Source: Bryobacterales bacterium (GTDB taxonomy: Bacteria > Acidobacteriota > Terriglobia > Bryobacterales > Bryobacteraceae). From it: 16,259 nt of DNA. The translations under genes were made by a program, and so were the position numbers. This document shows, piece by piece, positions 6,730-14,325 of the stretch. The stretch covers positions 1-16,259 of the forward strand of contig SHUN01000013.1 in assembly GCA_009697495.1 (NCBI GenBank), in the 5' to 3' direction. Position 1 is the stretch's first letter. Each line of letters opens with the position of its first letter. The notes beneath the pieces were generated by a model that was given only the letters and a program-made list of their open reading frames with translations, made no database searches and was not told where the DNA came from.

Positions 6730-9700
6730 ATGCCCGTATTTCGCCGTCTCGCCCTGTTTTCAGTGCTTTTCACAGCCGCTCTCCCCGCTTTCGCCCAGTC
6801 CACGTTCGGGGAAATCCGCGGGGTGATCACGGATGCCTCGGGCGCCGTCATCGCTAACGCAAAGGTCGAAGCCAAGAGTATCCTCACCGTCGAAGCCCGT
6901 AAAGCCGTTTCCGATTCTTCCGGGAATTACTCCTTTGTCAACCTCGATGCCGGCGCCTACGAAATCACGATCGAATCCGCCGGATTCCGCAAGAATCAGG
7001 TCCAGGGCGTCATCCTCCGCGCTCGCGAAATCGTCCGCGTCGACGTCCGCCTCGATGTCGCCTCGGCCGCCACCGAAGTCCAGGTAACCACCGCCCGCCA
7101 AGTCATCCAAACCGACAGCGCCACCATCGTCGACTCGAAAACTTCCGCCCAAATTGACAAACTCCCAGTCAACTTCCGCGCCGGCGGATCCAACTCCATC
7201 TTCTCCGCCATCTCCTTCACCCCGGGCGTCCAAACCGATTCCGGCGGCGGCAGCATCTCCATCGCCGGTGGCATGCCCTTCCAAGCAACCGCTACCATCG
7301 ACGGCATCTCATCCATCAACGTCCGCTCCAACGGAATCATCAACGAAATGTTCCCCTCCGCCGACGCCATCGACGAAATCAAGGTGAGTTCCGTCTCCAA
7401 CAACGCCGAATTCGCCCAAATCGGCGACGTCACCACGACTTCCAAAGCCGGCTCGAATCAGTTCCACGGCGCCGCCTTCTGGTATCACCAGAACGGCGCG
7501 TTCGACGCCCGCGACTTTTTCTCCTCCCGCATCGGCGCCCCCTTCAAAGTGTCCAATGATTTCGGCCTCAGCGGCGGCGGTCCCGTCCGCAAGAACAAGA
7601 CGTTCCTCTTCGGCTCCTGGGAAGCCCTACGTTTCCACGTCGCCAGTCAGATCAACCAGATCGTGCCGCCCGACAACTATCGCACCGGCAATCTGTCCAG
7701 CGTCTCCGCCGCCATTCGCGACCCCCTTGGCGCAACCGGCACCGTCTTCCCTGGCAACATCATCCCCGCCAACCGTATCGCGCCGTCAATCGCCAAAACG
7801 CTCGAACTTCTTTACCCCCGCGCCAACGTCGCCGGTGATTCCATCGCCAACCCCAACCTCCGCCTACAGCTCCCCGCCGTCAACGAGAACAATCAATACG
7901 ACATTCGCGGCGACCATACCTTCAGCGAAAAACAAAACCTCTTCGTGCGCTACTCCAACAAGGACGTCGTCAGCAGAGGACCCCTCGCCCTCCCCACTCT
8001 CGGCGACACGCGTAACAGGACCGGTTCGCACGCACTCACCGCGGCCTACAACTTCGTCGTCAAAACGAGCCTCGTCAACGAATTCCGCGCCGGTTTTGCC
8101 GATCGTCCCTTCACCAACGACTTCGGCCCCGGCGGCACCAGTCTCGACGGCCCCTCCATCGTCAAAACCATCGGCATCCAAGGCATCCGCCCGGATCCGC
8201 CCAAAGCGGCCAGCGTCCCCGATTTCGGCATCACCGGTTTCGCCGGAACCGCAAAAACCCGCGGCTATACCCAACTCAGCCGCAACATCCAGTTCACCGA
8301 CAACGTCACCTGGACCCACAACCGCCACACCTTCAAATTCGGCGCCGATTTGAAAATTCTCCGCGCCACCGATAACATCTCCTTCTTCTCCGGCGATGAC
8401 CTCGGCGAGTACCGCTTTAACGGCATGTGGTCCGGTAACCCCTTTGCCGATTTTCTCCTCGGCTTCCCTCAACGCACCCGCCTGGCCAACACCAGCCCCG
8501 ATATCAACGGTTCCGCCAAACACTTCGCCGTCTTCGCACAGGACGACTGGAAAATCACTCAAAAACTGACCCTCAACTACGGCGTTCGTTGGGAAGTCCA
8601 ACAGCCCTTCTGGGACAAAACACTCCAGCTCGCCAACTTCGACCGCGACTTCCCCGGCGGCCGCGTCATCGTTCCCAACGCCGCTTCTCTCGCTCTCACC
8701 TCGCCGCAATTCAAGCAGTCGATCGGTACCACTCCCATCATCACCGCCGCCGACGCCGGCATCCCCGATCGCCTTCGCTACACGGACAGGAATAACTTCC
8801 TCCCCCGTGTTGGTTTCGCCTATCGCCCGTTTGGCAACAAGACCGTCATCCGCGGCGGTTATGGCATCTACGCCGTCACCATCCTCGGCGCCGTTTTCTA
8901 TTCCCTCACCGGTATCCATACGTCAGACACCCGGACCTACGACAACTTCCGTAACGCCGACAACACTCCCGCCCTCCGCTTCCCCGCCCCATTCGGCAGC
9001 GGTCTGGGAGCCATCTCCGCCGTCGGCACCGCTGACTTCCGCCGCGGCAACCAAATCGATGGCCCCGTCCCCAGCGCCCAGCAATGGAACTTCACCATCG
9101 AACGCGACCTCGGCTTCAATACCAGCCTCCGCCTCACTTATCAGGGTTCCCATTCCATCAAGCTGTACTCCAGTCCCGATCTGAATCAGGTGAAGCCCAA
9201 CACCATCGGCTATCAACAGGCGCGCCTCAATCGACCTTACCCCAATTGGGCCATCGTCTACAGCCGCGACAACGGCGTCTCCTCAAAATACAACGCGTTC
9301 CTGATGGAAGTGAATAAGCGCTTCTCCCGCGGCCTCGGCTTCCAGTCCTCCTGGGCGTGGTCCAAGAACTTGAGCAACGCCACCGGCTCCAACAGCACGG
9401 GCTTTGCCAGTGAAGCCGGCTCCGTCCCGACCGATCGATTCAACCTCGGACTCGATTACGGCAACGTCTCGTCCACTCGCCGCCACCGCTGGCTCACCGT
9501 CGCCAATTGGGAAATTCCGTTCGGGCACGGCTCGAAATCGCTCACCACCGGCTCTGCCGGCCAGCGCGTCGCCAGCGCCGCTCTCGGCGGCTGGGAACTG
9601 TCCGGTATCTTCCTCGCCCAGACTGGTCCATTCCTCACTCCCATCACCAACGGCTCCACCGACCCCAGCGGCACAAATGTCGACGCCCGCGCCAACAACC

Positions 9701-10077
9701 GGCCTGATTACGCTGCGGGTGTTACCGATTACGGCAATCTCCCCAAGGGCCAACGAAATATCAATGGCTGGTTTGTCGACCGCAGCCAGTTCCTTCTGCC
9801 CCCTTCCAACATCGGCCGCTTCGGCCTCGTCGGCCCTGGACAGTTGATCGGCCCCGGCACCGCCACATTGTCATCCAAATTGCAGAAGCGCTTCTTTTTC
9901 ACCGAAAGCGTATTCCTGCAGCTGGAGGGGTCTTTCACAAACCTTCTCAATCACGCCAACTTCGGCATTCCCGCGCAAAATATTAGCGCCGCCAACTTCG
10001 GCCGTATCATTTCCACGCAAGGCGCCGAGTTTGGCAGCGGACGGACCATTCAGGTCGGCCTGCGGCTGGCGTTCTAG
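6730..10077 (+). CDS. Oar-like TonB-dependent outer-membrane receptor with carboxypeptidase-regulatory domain
   Basis: A 1115-residue protein starting at ATG 6730. It opens with a signal peptide, MPVFRRLALFSVLFTAALPA then FAQ, with likely cleavage near residue 22. Residues about 25-115 form a carboxypeptidase-regulatory-like Ig fold (GEIRGVITDASGAVIANAKV, SGNYSFVNLDAGAYEITIES). A plug-type domain follows, with TIDGISSINVRSN, AIDEIKVSSVSNNAEFA and GGGPVRKNKTFLFGSWE, and then a beta barrel ending FTNLLNHANFGIPAQN and a final GLRLAF with terminal phenylalanine, as outer-membrane proteins do. Acidobacteria encode tens of these Oar/SusC-like proteins, thought to import polymers or to act in surface adhesion; the substrate cannot be read here. 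No SusD partner, sigma/anti-sigma pair or TonB box was seen. It is a single-gene unit convergent with hemG. Confidence 0.9.
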   Translation: MPVFRRLALFSVLFTAALPAFAQSTFGEIRGVITDASGAVIANAKVEAKSILTVEARKAVSDSSGNYSFVNLDAGAYEITIESAGFRKNQVQGVILRAREIVRVDVRLDVASAATEVQVTTARQVIQTDSATIVDSKTSAQIDKLPVNFRAGGSNSIFSAISFTPGVQTDSGGGSISIAGGMPFQATATIDGISSINVRSNGIINEMFPSADAIDEIKVSSVSNNAEFAQIGDVTTTSKAGSNQFHGAAFWYHQNGAFDARDFFSSRIGAPFKVSNDFGLSGGGPVRKNKTFLFGSWEALRFHVASQINQIVPPDNYRTGNLSSVSAAIRDPLGATGTVFPGNIIPANRIAPSIAKTLELLYPRANVAGDSIANPNLRLQLPAVNENNQYDIRGDHTFSEKQNLFVRYSNKDVVSRGPLALPTLGDTRNRTGSHALTAAYNFVVKTSLVNEFRAGFADRPFTNDFGPGGTSLDGPSIVKTIGIQGIRPDPPKAASVPDFGITGFAGTAKTRGYTQLSRNIQFTDNVTWTHNRHTFKFGADLKILRATDNISFFSGDDLGEYRFNGMWSGNPFADFLLGFPQRTRLANTSPDINGSAKHFAVFAQDDWKITQKLTLNYGVRWEVQQPFWDKTLQLANFDRDFPGGRVIVPNAASLALTSPQFKQSIGTTPIITAADAGIPDRLRYTDRNNFLPRVGFAYRPFGNKTVIRGGYGIYAVTILGAVFYSLTGIHTSDTRTYDNFRNADNTPALRFPAPFGSGLGAISAVGTADFRRGNQIDGPVPSAQQWNFTIERDLGFNTSLRLTYQGSHSIKLYSSPDLNQVKPNTIGYQQARLNRPYPNWAIVYSRDNGVSSKYNAFLMEVNKRFSRGLGFQSSWAWSKNLSNATGSNSTGFASEAGSVPTDRFNLGLDYGNVSSTRRHRWLTVANWEIPFGHGSKSLTTGSAGQRVASAALGGWELSGIFLAQTGPFLTPITNGSTDPSGTNVDARANNRPDYAAGVTDYGNLPKGQRNINGWFVDRSQFLLPPSNIGRFGLVGPGQLIGPGTATLSSKLQKRFFFTESVFLQLEGSFTNLLNHANFGIPAQNISAANFGRIISTQGAEFGSGRTIQVGLRLAF

Positions 10078-10091
10078 CCCGCTGACTGCGA

Positions 10092-10115
10092 GGACCGCTC
10101 CCTGACGGTCGCGGC
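10092..10115 (+). repeat. REP-like extragenic palindrome after the Oar-like gene
   Basis: GACCGCTCCCTGACGGTC folds into a 5-bp perfect stem (GACCG/CGGTC) with an 8-base loop and is followed by GCGGC. It begins 15 bases after the stop codon. A near-identical unit follows the radical SAM gene at the same distance (15888-15911). Partial units GACGGTCGCCGC (10134-10145) and ACGGTCGCGGC (10197-10207) lie in the same gap, so the 131-bp space between the two convergent genes is largely repeat. Confidence 0.65.
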
Positions 10116-10145
10116 GCGGAAAAGCGCGGCGCGGACGGTCGCCGC

Positions 10146-10162
10146 ACGGACAGGCCGTTTTT
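10146..10162 (+). terminator. Weak candidate terminator of the Oar-like gene
   Basis: ACGG, a 5-base loop and CCGT form a short hairpin followed by five T residues counting the last stem base. The stem is only 4 bp, so this is a weak intrinsic terminator; adjacent palindromes could contribute. Confidence 0.3.
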
Positions 10163-10208
10163 CGCCACTCAGGCGCCGGCACCCGAACCTATTCTCACGG
10201 TCGCGGCA

Positions 10209-11555
10209 CTAACCCGCAGGCCGTGCGACCGCGTCTTTCGCCCCTCGGATACAGTCCGGAATTCCAATCCCCTCGTACGCATTCCCGGCCAGGTATAGGC
10301 CCGGATGTAACTGCGTGCGCTCCCGAATCTCCGCCACGCGCTGCTTGTGGCCCAATCCGTACTGCGCCATCGCCCCGCGCCACCGCGTCAACCGCGTAAA
10401 CATTGGCGTCACCGTCAAGCCCAACAGGTCTCTCAACTCCGCCAAAACGTCACGAATCAACTCCTCCTCCGGGACGTCGATCGCAGCTCCGCCCAAAAAG
10501 CACCGGAGCAGCGCTTTGGCCGGCGGCACACGGTGATCGAACTTGGTCTTGACGAATGTACACGCCGCCAACCGTTTCCGCTCCACCTTGGGGACGAGGA
10601 AGCCGAAACCTTTGATCTTCCCCTCCACATCGGCCTCGGCATACCCCAAAGCCAGCGTCACGGACGAGTTATAGCGAATCCCGCTCAACAGCTCGCCCAG
10701 GCGATCATCCATCGGCCGCAGCAGGCCCCCCGCCGCGGTCGCCGGACAGCAGACAAACACATTCTCGGCGTAAATCCGCTCCCGTTTTAGCTGGACTTCG
10801 AAGCCGAAAGTCGACTTTCGGATCGCGACGGCTTCGTCCTGACACCGGTCCATTTTCCCCGCCAACTGACACGTAATCGTCTGCGTCAACTGCTCCATAC
10901 CGCCCTTCAAGGTCCGGAACAATGGCCCCGTCGAAGTCCGCTGCGCGCGCATCGCCAAGGTGCCCTTCGTCAGGCTCCCGTATTTCTTCTCCATGGCGAC
11001 AAACATCGCCAGCACCGCGTCCGCGCTCATCTCTTCCGGATCCCCGCCGTAGACGCCCGCCAGCAGCGGCTCGGCCAAATAGTCAACGGCCTCCTGCCCG
11101 TAATGCTCCCGGACAAGCTGCGCCACGCTCCGTTCCGGCGGATTCTCAACCGGCCGCCGGAAATACTCCAGGCCCATACGGACCTTTGTGCCCCATGAGA
11201 ACAGAGGGCTCTTCAGCATCGGCATGATCTGCGTGGGCACCATCATCGCCAAGCCGTCCGGCATCGGCACCAGCCGTCCGTTTTTGACGATGAACGTCAC
11301 CCGCTGATGATCGTTACTGCCGATTACGTCCGCTTCCAGCCCCAACTCCCGGATCAGCTCCATCGCCGCCGGCTTTGAAGCCAGAAAGCTATCCGGGCCG
11401 CCCTCCACCAGGCAGCCCTCCACTTCGTCCGTGCGGATGACGCCGCCGAGCCGTTTTTCTTTCTCGATGAGCAGCGGCCGGTGACCGGCCTTGGCCAGAT
11501 ACCAGCACGCCGCCAATCCGGTTATGCCGCCGCCAATGACAACGTGGGAGGGCAC
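10209..11555 (-). CDS. hemG: Protoporphyrinogen/coproporphyrinogen oxidase, HemY type
   Basis: The 448-residue flavoprotein oxidises protoporphyrinogen IX (or coproporphyrinogen III in the coproporphyrin branch) by six electrons. The N-terminus SHVVIGGGITGLAACWYLAK carries the GxGxxG dinucleotide fold (residues 8-13), followed by an acidic strand end IEKEKRLGG. EGGPDSFLASKP, the central LLAGVYGGDPEEMS and the C-terminal LAGNAYEGIGIPDCIRGAKD (second FAD segment) are diagnostic of the HemY/PPO family. Length fits. I chose GTG at 11555: AGGAGG, overlapping the hemE stop, lies seven bases upstream, whereas the longer start at 11597 runs into hemE and adds a non-conserved tail. It is last in the apbE-hemE-hemG operon. 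This family is often named hemY or hemG. Confidence 0.9.
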   Translation of the reverse strand: MPSHVVIGGGITGLAACWYLAKAGHRPLLIEKEKRLGGVIRTDEVEGCLVEGGPDSFLASKPAAMELIRELGLEADVIGSNDHQRVTFIVKNGRLVPMPDGLAMMVPTQIMPMLKSPLFSWGTKVRMGLEYFRRPVENPPERSVAQLVREHYGQEAVDYLAEPLLAGVYGGDPEEMSADAVLAMFVAMEKKYGSLTKGTLAMRAQRTSTGPLFRTLKGGMEQLTQTITCQLAGKMDRCQDEAVAIRKSTFGFEVQLKRERIYAENVFVCCPATAAGGLLRPMDDRLGELLSGIRYNSSVTLALGYAEADVEGKIKGFGFLVPKVERKRLAACTFVKTKFDHRVPPAKALLRCFLGGAAIDVPEEELIRDVLAELRDLLGLTVTPMFTRLTRWRGAMAQYGLGHKQRVAEIRERTQLHPGLYLAGNAYEGIGIPDCIRGAKDAVARPAG

Positions 11556-11565
11556 GGCGCGCCTC

Positions 11566-12603
11566 CTAGGGCTTAAAGTCGCGGACCATTTGCACAACCG
11601 CCTTCACATGGTCCACCGGCGTCTCCGGCAGAATTCCGTGACCCAGGTTGAAGATGTGGCCCGGCCGCGTCCCGGTCCGCTTCAGCAGTTCGTGGACTTT
11701 CGCCTTCAATTCCGGCAGCGGAGCGAAGAGCGCCACCGGGTCCAGGTTTCCCTGGACAGCCGAACGGTAGCTGATGTCCATCCATGCCTGGTCGATATTG
11801 ACGCGCCAATCCACGCCCATCACGTCCCCGCCGGCGGCGTGCAACTCGCGGAAGAATCCGGAAGCGCCCGTGCCGAAATGGATCACCGGTACGCCGGTGG
11901 AGCGAACGCGCTCAATCAACGCCCTGGAATACGGCGCCACGTAACGGACGTAGTCGTCGGGGGACAAAGCGCCCACCCAGGAATCGAAAATCTGAATCGC
12001 CCGCGCGCCCGCTGCGACCTGCATGATCGCGAACGGCCCAAGCACGTCCACAATCTTGCCCATCAAGCGTCGCCACAGGGTTTCATCGTTGTACATCAGG
12101 CGCTTCGTCTGCAGGAAACTCTTAGACGGCCCGCCCTCGATCATATAACTGGCCAGAGTGAATGGCGCGCCCGTAAATCCGATCACGGGCACTTTTCCCG
12201 CCAACGCGCGCGTCACCAACTGAATCGACTCGCCCACATAGCCTAAATCATCCGTATTCGAAATCGAGAGCGAGTCAACGTCATTGGTCGTCCGGACGGG
12301 ATTCTCGATATGCGGGCCTTCCCCGGCCCGGAACTCGAGCTTCAGTCCCATCGGTTCAATGGGCAGCAGAATATCAGCGAAAATAATCGCCGCGTCCACG
12401 TCGAGTATTTCTACCGGCTGCAACGTAACCTGGGCCGCCAGATCCGGCCGTTTGCAAATTTCGAGGATCGTGTGTTTCGACCGGATCTCCCGGTACGGTT
12501 TCAGATACCGGCCCGCCTGCCGCATAAACCAAACCGGACGGACGTCGGTTGGACGCCTTCGGCAAGCATCAAGAAATCGGCTGCTCATTGGAGCCACGCG
12601 CAT
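11566..12603 (-). CDS. hemE: Uroporphyrinogen III decarboxylase
   Basis: A 345-residue cytosolic enzyme that removes four carboxyl groups from uroporphyrinogen III to give coproporphyrinogen III. Signatures: PVWFMRQAGRYLKPYRE near the N-terminus with the substrate-binding arginines, FADILLPIEPMG with the catalytic aspartate, GFTGAPFTLASYMIEGG, FDSWVGALSPDDY, and the C-terminal FNLGHGILPETPVDHV with the conserved histidine. Two starts are credible. ATG 12603 has GGAGG four bases upstream and overlaps apbE by 19 bp. ATG 12588 (MSSRFLDACRRRP) fits the usual family N-terminus and overlaps the apbE stop as ATGA. I list the first because of its ribosome binding site. Translational coupling to apbE is likely either way. 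Confidence 0.95.
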   Translation of the reverse strand: MRVAPMSSRFLDACRRRPTDVRPVWFMRQAGRYLKPYREIRSKHTILEICKRPDLAAQVTLQPVEILDVDAAIIFADILLPIEPMGLKLEFRAGEGPHIENPVRTTNDVDSLSISNTDDLGYVGESIQLVTRALAGKVPVIGFTGAPFTLASYMIEGGPSKSFLQTKRLMYNDETLWRRLMGKIVDVLGPFAIMQVAAGARAIQIFDSWVGALSPDDYVRYVAPYSRALIERVRSTGVPVIHFGTGASGFFRELHAAGGDVMGVDWRVNIDQAWMDISYRSAVQGNLDPVALFAPLPELKAKVHELLKRTGTRPGHIFNLGHGILPETPVDHVKAVVQMVRDFKP

Positions 12604-13583
12604 TGGGCCTCCCCCCGATCCTCGCACAAAAATGCGCGAAAACCGGCCGGTAAATGTTTCGCCGCCCACTGGCGGCCTTGGATGTAGGTTGGTTTCGTCC
12701 ACGCCTCGGAGTCAATCCCCCGGGGCGCCAAAACGGAGACGGAGTACATGCCCTGCGCCGGATAGCCGGTTCGCGGATCCATAATATGCGAATAAATTCG
12801 CTTTCCCGCCTGAAAAAACTTCTCGTAACTCCCCGAAGTCGACATCGATTCGTTCTTCAGGTACAACTCCGCCACGTGCCGCTCCGCCCGCTTCGGGTCC
12901 CGGATCACAACCTTCCAGCCGCGGGGCTCCTCCGGCGGTGTGTTTAGCCCGTACATCGAACTGCCTCCAGCGTTGATCAAGGCGCCTGAAACCCCTGCCT
13001 GGCGCAGGATCGTAGCCATCCGTTCCACGGCATACCCTTTGCCAATCCCGCCCGGATCGAGCTCGAGGCCGGCGTTCTTAAATCGGACTGTACGTGTGGT
13101 TGTCTGCAAAGAGAGATTCTTGTAGCCCGTCCGGGCCAGCGCGGCGCGCAGTTCCGACCGGTGCGGAATGCGGCCGGAACCCTTGTAGAATCCCCATACC
13201 CGCATCAGCGGCCCCACCGTGATGTCAAATGTGCCTTCGCTTTGTTCGCTGTACCGTATACATGCCGCCAGCAGGTCATACATTTCCTGGCTGACGGTCA
13301 CGCCTCCGGCGGCTGCGCCTCTGTTCACTGCGCTCCATTCGCTCTCCGGCCGGTAGTTCGATAACAACCGGTCCAGGCGGCGAGCCTCTTCCAACGCCGT
13401 TTCAACAGCTGCCGCCAAATTTCCGCGGTCGCTGCCCCACGCTGTAATCGAAAAAGTGGAGCCCATGGCGTCCACGCTGGATTCGTAGCGGATCGGGGGT
13501 TCCGCCGCATAGGCCAACGCGGTCGCTAGTATCAACACTAGCATACGGACCGGTAATTTATGGCGAATACAAGGCGAAATCAC
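12585..13583 (-). CDS. apbE: ApbE-family FAD:protein FMN transferase, exported
   Basis: A periplasmic flavin transferase that attaches FMN from FAD to threonine in target proteins (family knowledge). The N-terminus has a basic n-region and hydrophobic core (MLVLILATALAYA then AEPP) fitting Sec export. Family motifs: DAMGSTFSITAWG, FDITVGPLMRVWGFYKG, LDPGGIGKGYAVERM, ALINAGGSSMYG and YSHIMDPRTGYPA. The usual metal-binding D-A-x-x-T near the C-terminus appears as IDSEAWTKPTYIQG, a variant. The start is uncertain: GTG 13583 gives a good signal-peptide n-region, TTG 13604 is longer, ATG 13544 is shorter; none has a strong ribosome binding site. It is the first gene of an operon with hemE and hemG. 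No flavinylated partner is visible nearby. Confidence 0.88.
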   Translation of the reverse strand: MISPCIRHKLPVRMLVLILATALAYAAEPPIRYESSVDAMGSTFSITAWGSDRGNLAAAVETALEEARRLDRLLSNYRPESEWSAVNRGAAAGGVTVSQEMYDLLAACIRYSEQSEGTFDITVGPLMRVWGFYKGSGRIPHRSELRAALARTGYKNLSLQTTTRTVRFKNAGLELDPGGIGKGYAVERMATILRQAGVSGALINAGGSSMYGLNTPPEEPRGWKVVIRDPKRAERHVAELYLKNESMSTSGSYEKFFQAGKRIYSHIMDPRTGYPAQGMYSVSVLAPRGIDSEAWTKPTYIQGRQWAAKHLPAGFRAFLCEDRGEAQCAWLQ

Positions 13584-13706
13584 GGTAAATCCGGAGTTTT
13601 CCAAGGCTTAGACATCTCGCTGCTTCTTCAACTTACCAATTCTCCCTAAACGGTGTCACTCTATCCGCTTGCCCTCTTCAGAAAAGCGTAGTTAACTATA
13701 GCTACT

Positions 13707-14267
13707 ATGAATCCGTATAGTATCGTTTATACAATCGGCGCCGCCTTACTTCTAGTCGGTGGCTTTCACCGCCTCCAGGCCGCTCGTTCCCGCGAGCCGC
13801 TCAATCGCCGTCACGAAGGATGGCTCCTACTTGTCGGGATCCGGCTCTGCGGCCTTGCGGCGGCAGTCTCCCTTTATTATGGGTTCCGCGACCCGTCGCC
13901 CATATCTCCAAGCCTGCAATGGGCAGGGACGGTTACTTTCGCCGGTTCCGCCGCATGGCTCGCGTGGATGTTCATCTCCTTAGGACGAAATCTGACTGAC
14001 ACCGTGGTCACGCGCCGGGCCGCCGTTTTCGTTTCCCACGGCCCGTACAAATACGTACGAAATCCAATGTATATTGGCGTTTTGGCGGCCGGCTTGTCTC
14101 TCGCCGTTGTCCTGGGAAGTTGGCTTGTCGCGCTCTTTACCGTGGCCTGTTTTGTCCAACTCGCGATTCGGACGCGGATCGAGGAGCGCTTCCTGCTGGC
14201 CCGCTTCGGCGAAACATATAAAACCTACATGAGTGAAGTCGGACGCTTTTTGCCCTATATTCTCTGA
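13707..14267 (+). CDS. Membrane methyltransferase of the isoprenylcysteine carboxyl methyltransferase (ICMT/PEMT) family
   Basis: A 186-residue integral membrane protein with hydrophobic segments near residues 5-20, 42-60, 72-92 and a long one at about 115-150. The C-terminal signature GPYKYVRNPMYIG followed by RIEERFLLARFGETYKTYMS is that of ICMT-like enzymes, which bind S-adenosylmethionine through this region and methylate lipid or thiol/carboxyl substrates at the membrane. Bacterial members mostly have unknown substrates, so the exact reaction cannot be stated. The ATG at 13707 has no clear ribosome binding site, and A/T-rich sequence (GTTAACTATAG) sits within 20 bases of it, so a leaderless message is possible. 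It is divergent from apbE and 58 bp upstream of the radical SAM gene. Confidence 0.85.
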   Translation: MNPYSIVYTIGAALLLVGGFHRLQAARSREPLNRRHEGWLLLVGIRLCGLAAAVSLYYGFRDPSPISPSLQWAGTVTFAGSAAWLAWMFISLGRNLTDTVVTRRAAVFVSHGPYKYVRNPMYIGVLAAGLSLAVVLGSWLVALFTVACFVQLAIRTRIEERFLLARFGETYKTYMSEVGRFLPYIL

Positions 14268-14273
14268 TACACT
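14266..14273 (+). promoter_or_regulatory. Possible extended -10 promoter for the radical SAM gene
   Basis: GATACACT, with TG just before it (TG-A-TACACT), overlaps the stop codon of the methyltransferase gene and could act as an extended -10 box. The -10 hexamer is the same as in the str promoter. No good -35 box precedes it, so the genes may simply share a transcript. Confidence 0.25.
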
Positions 14274-14325
14274 GGGTCGTTCCCGTTATCGACCGGCTTG
14301 GCTGGGAAGGAAGAGGTCCAGTTGA

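Noticed and set aside
6408..6887. 159-residue minus frame ending GPGRFELATSCTLG
   Set aside because: Peptides of this type (GRFELPTS-like) arise from the antisense strand of tRNA 3' ends; it also overlaps the start of the Oar-like gene and the repeat element.
7864..8919. 351-residue minus frame inside the Oar-like gene
   Set aside because: Extremely rich in G, D, E, A and V as an antisense reading of GC-rich third positions; the plus frame has a signal peptide and clear domains.
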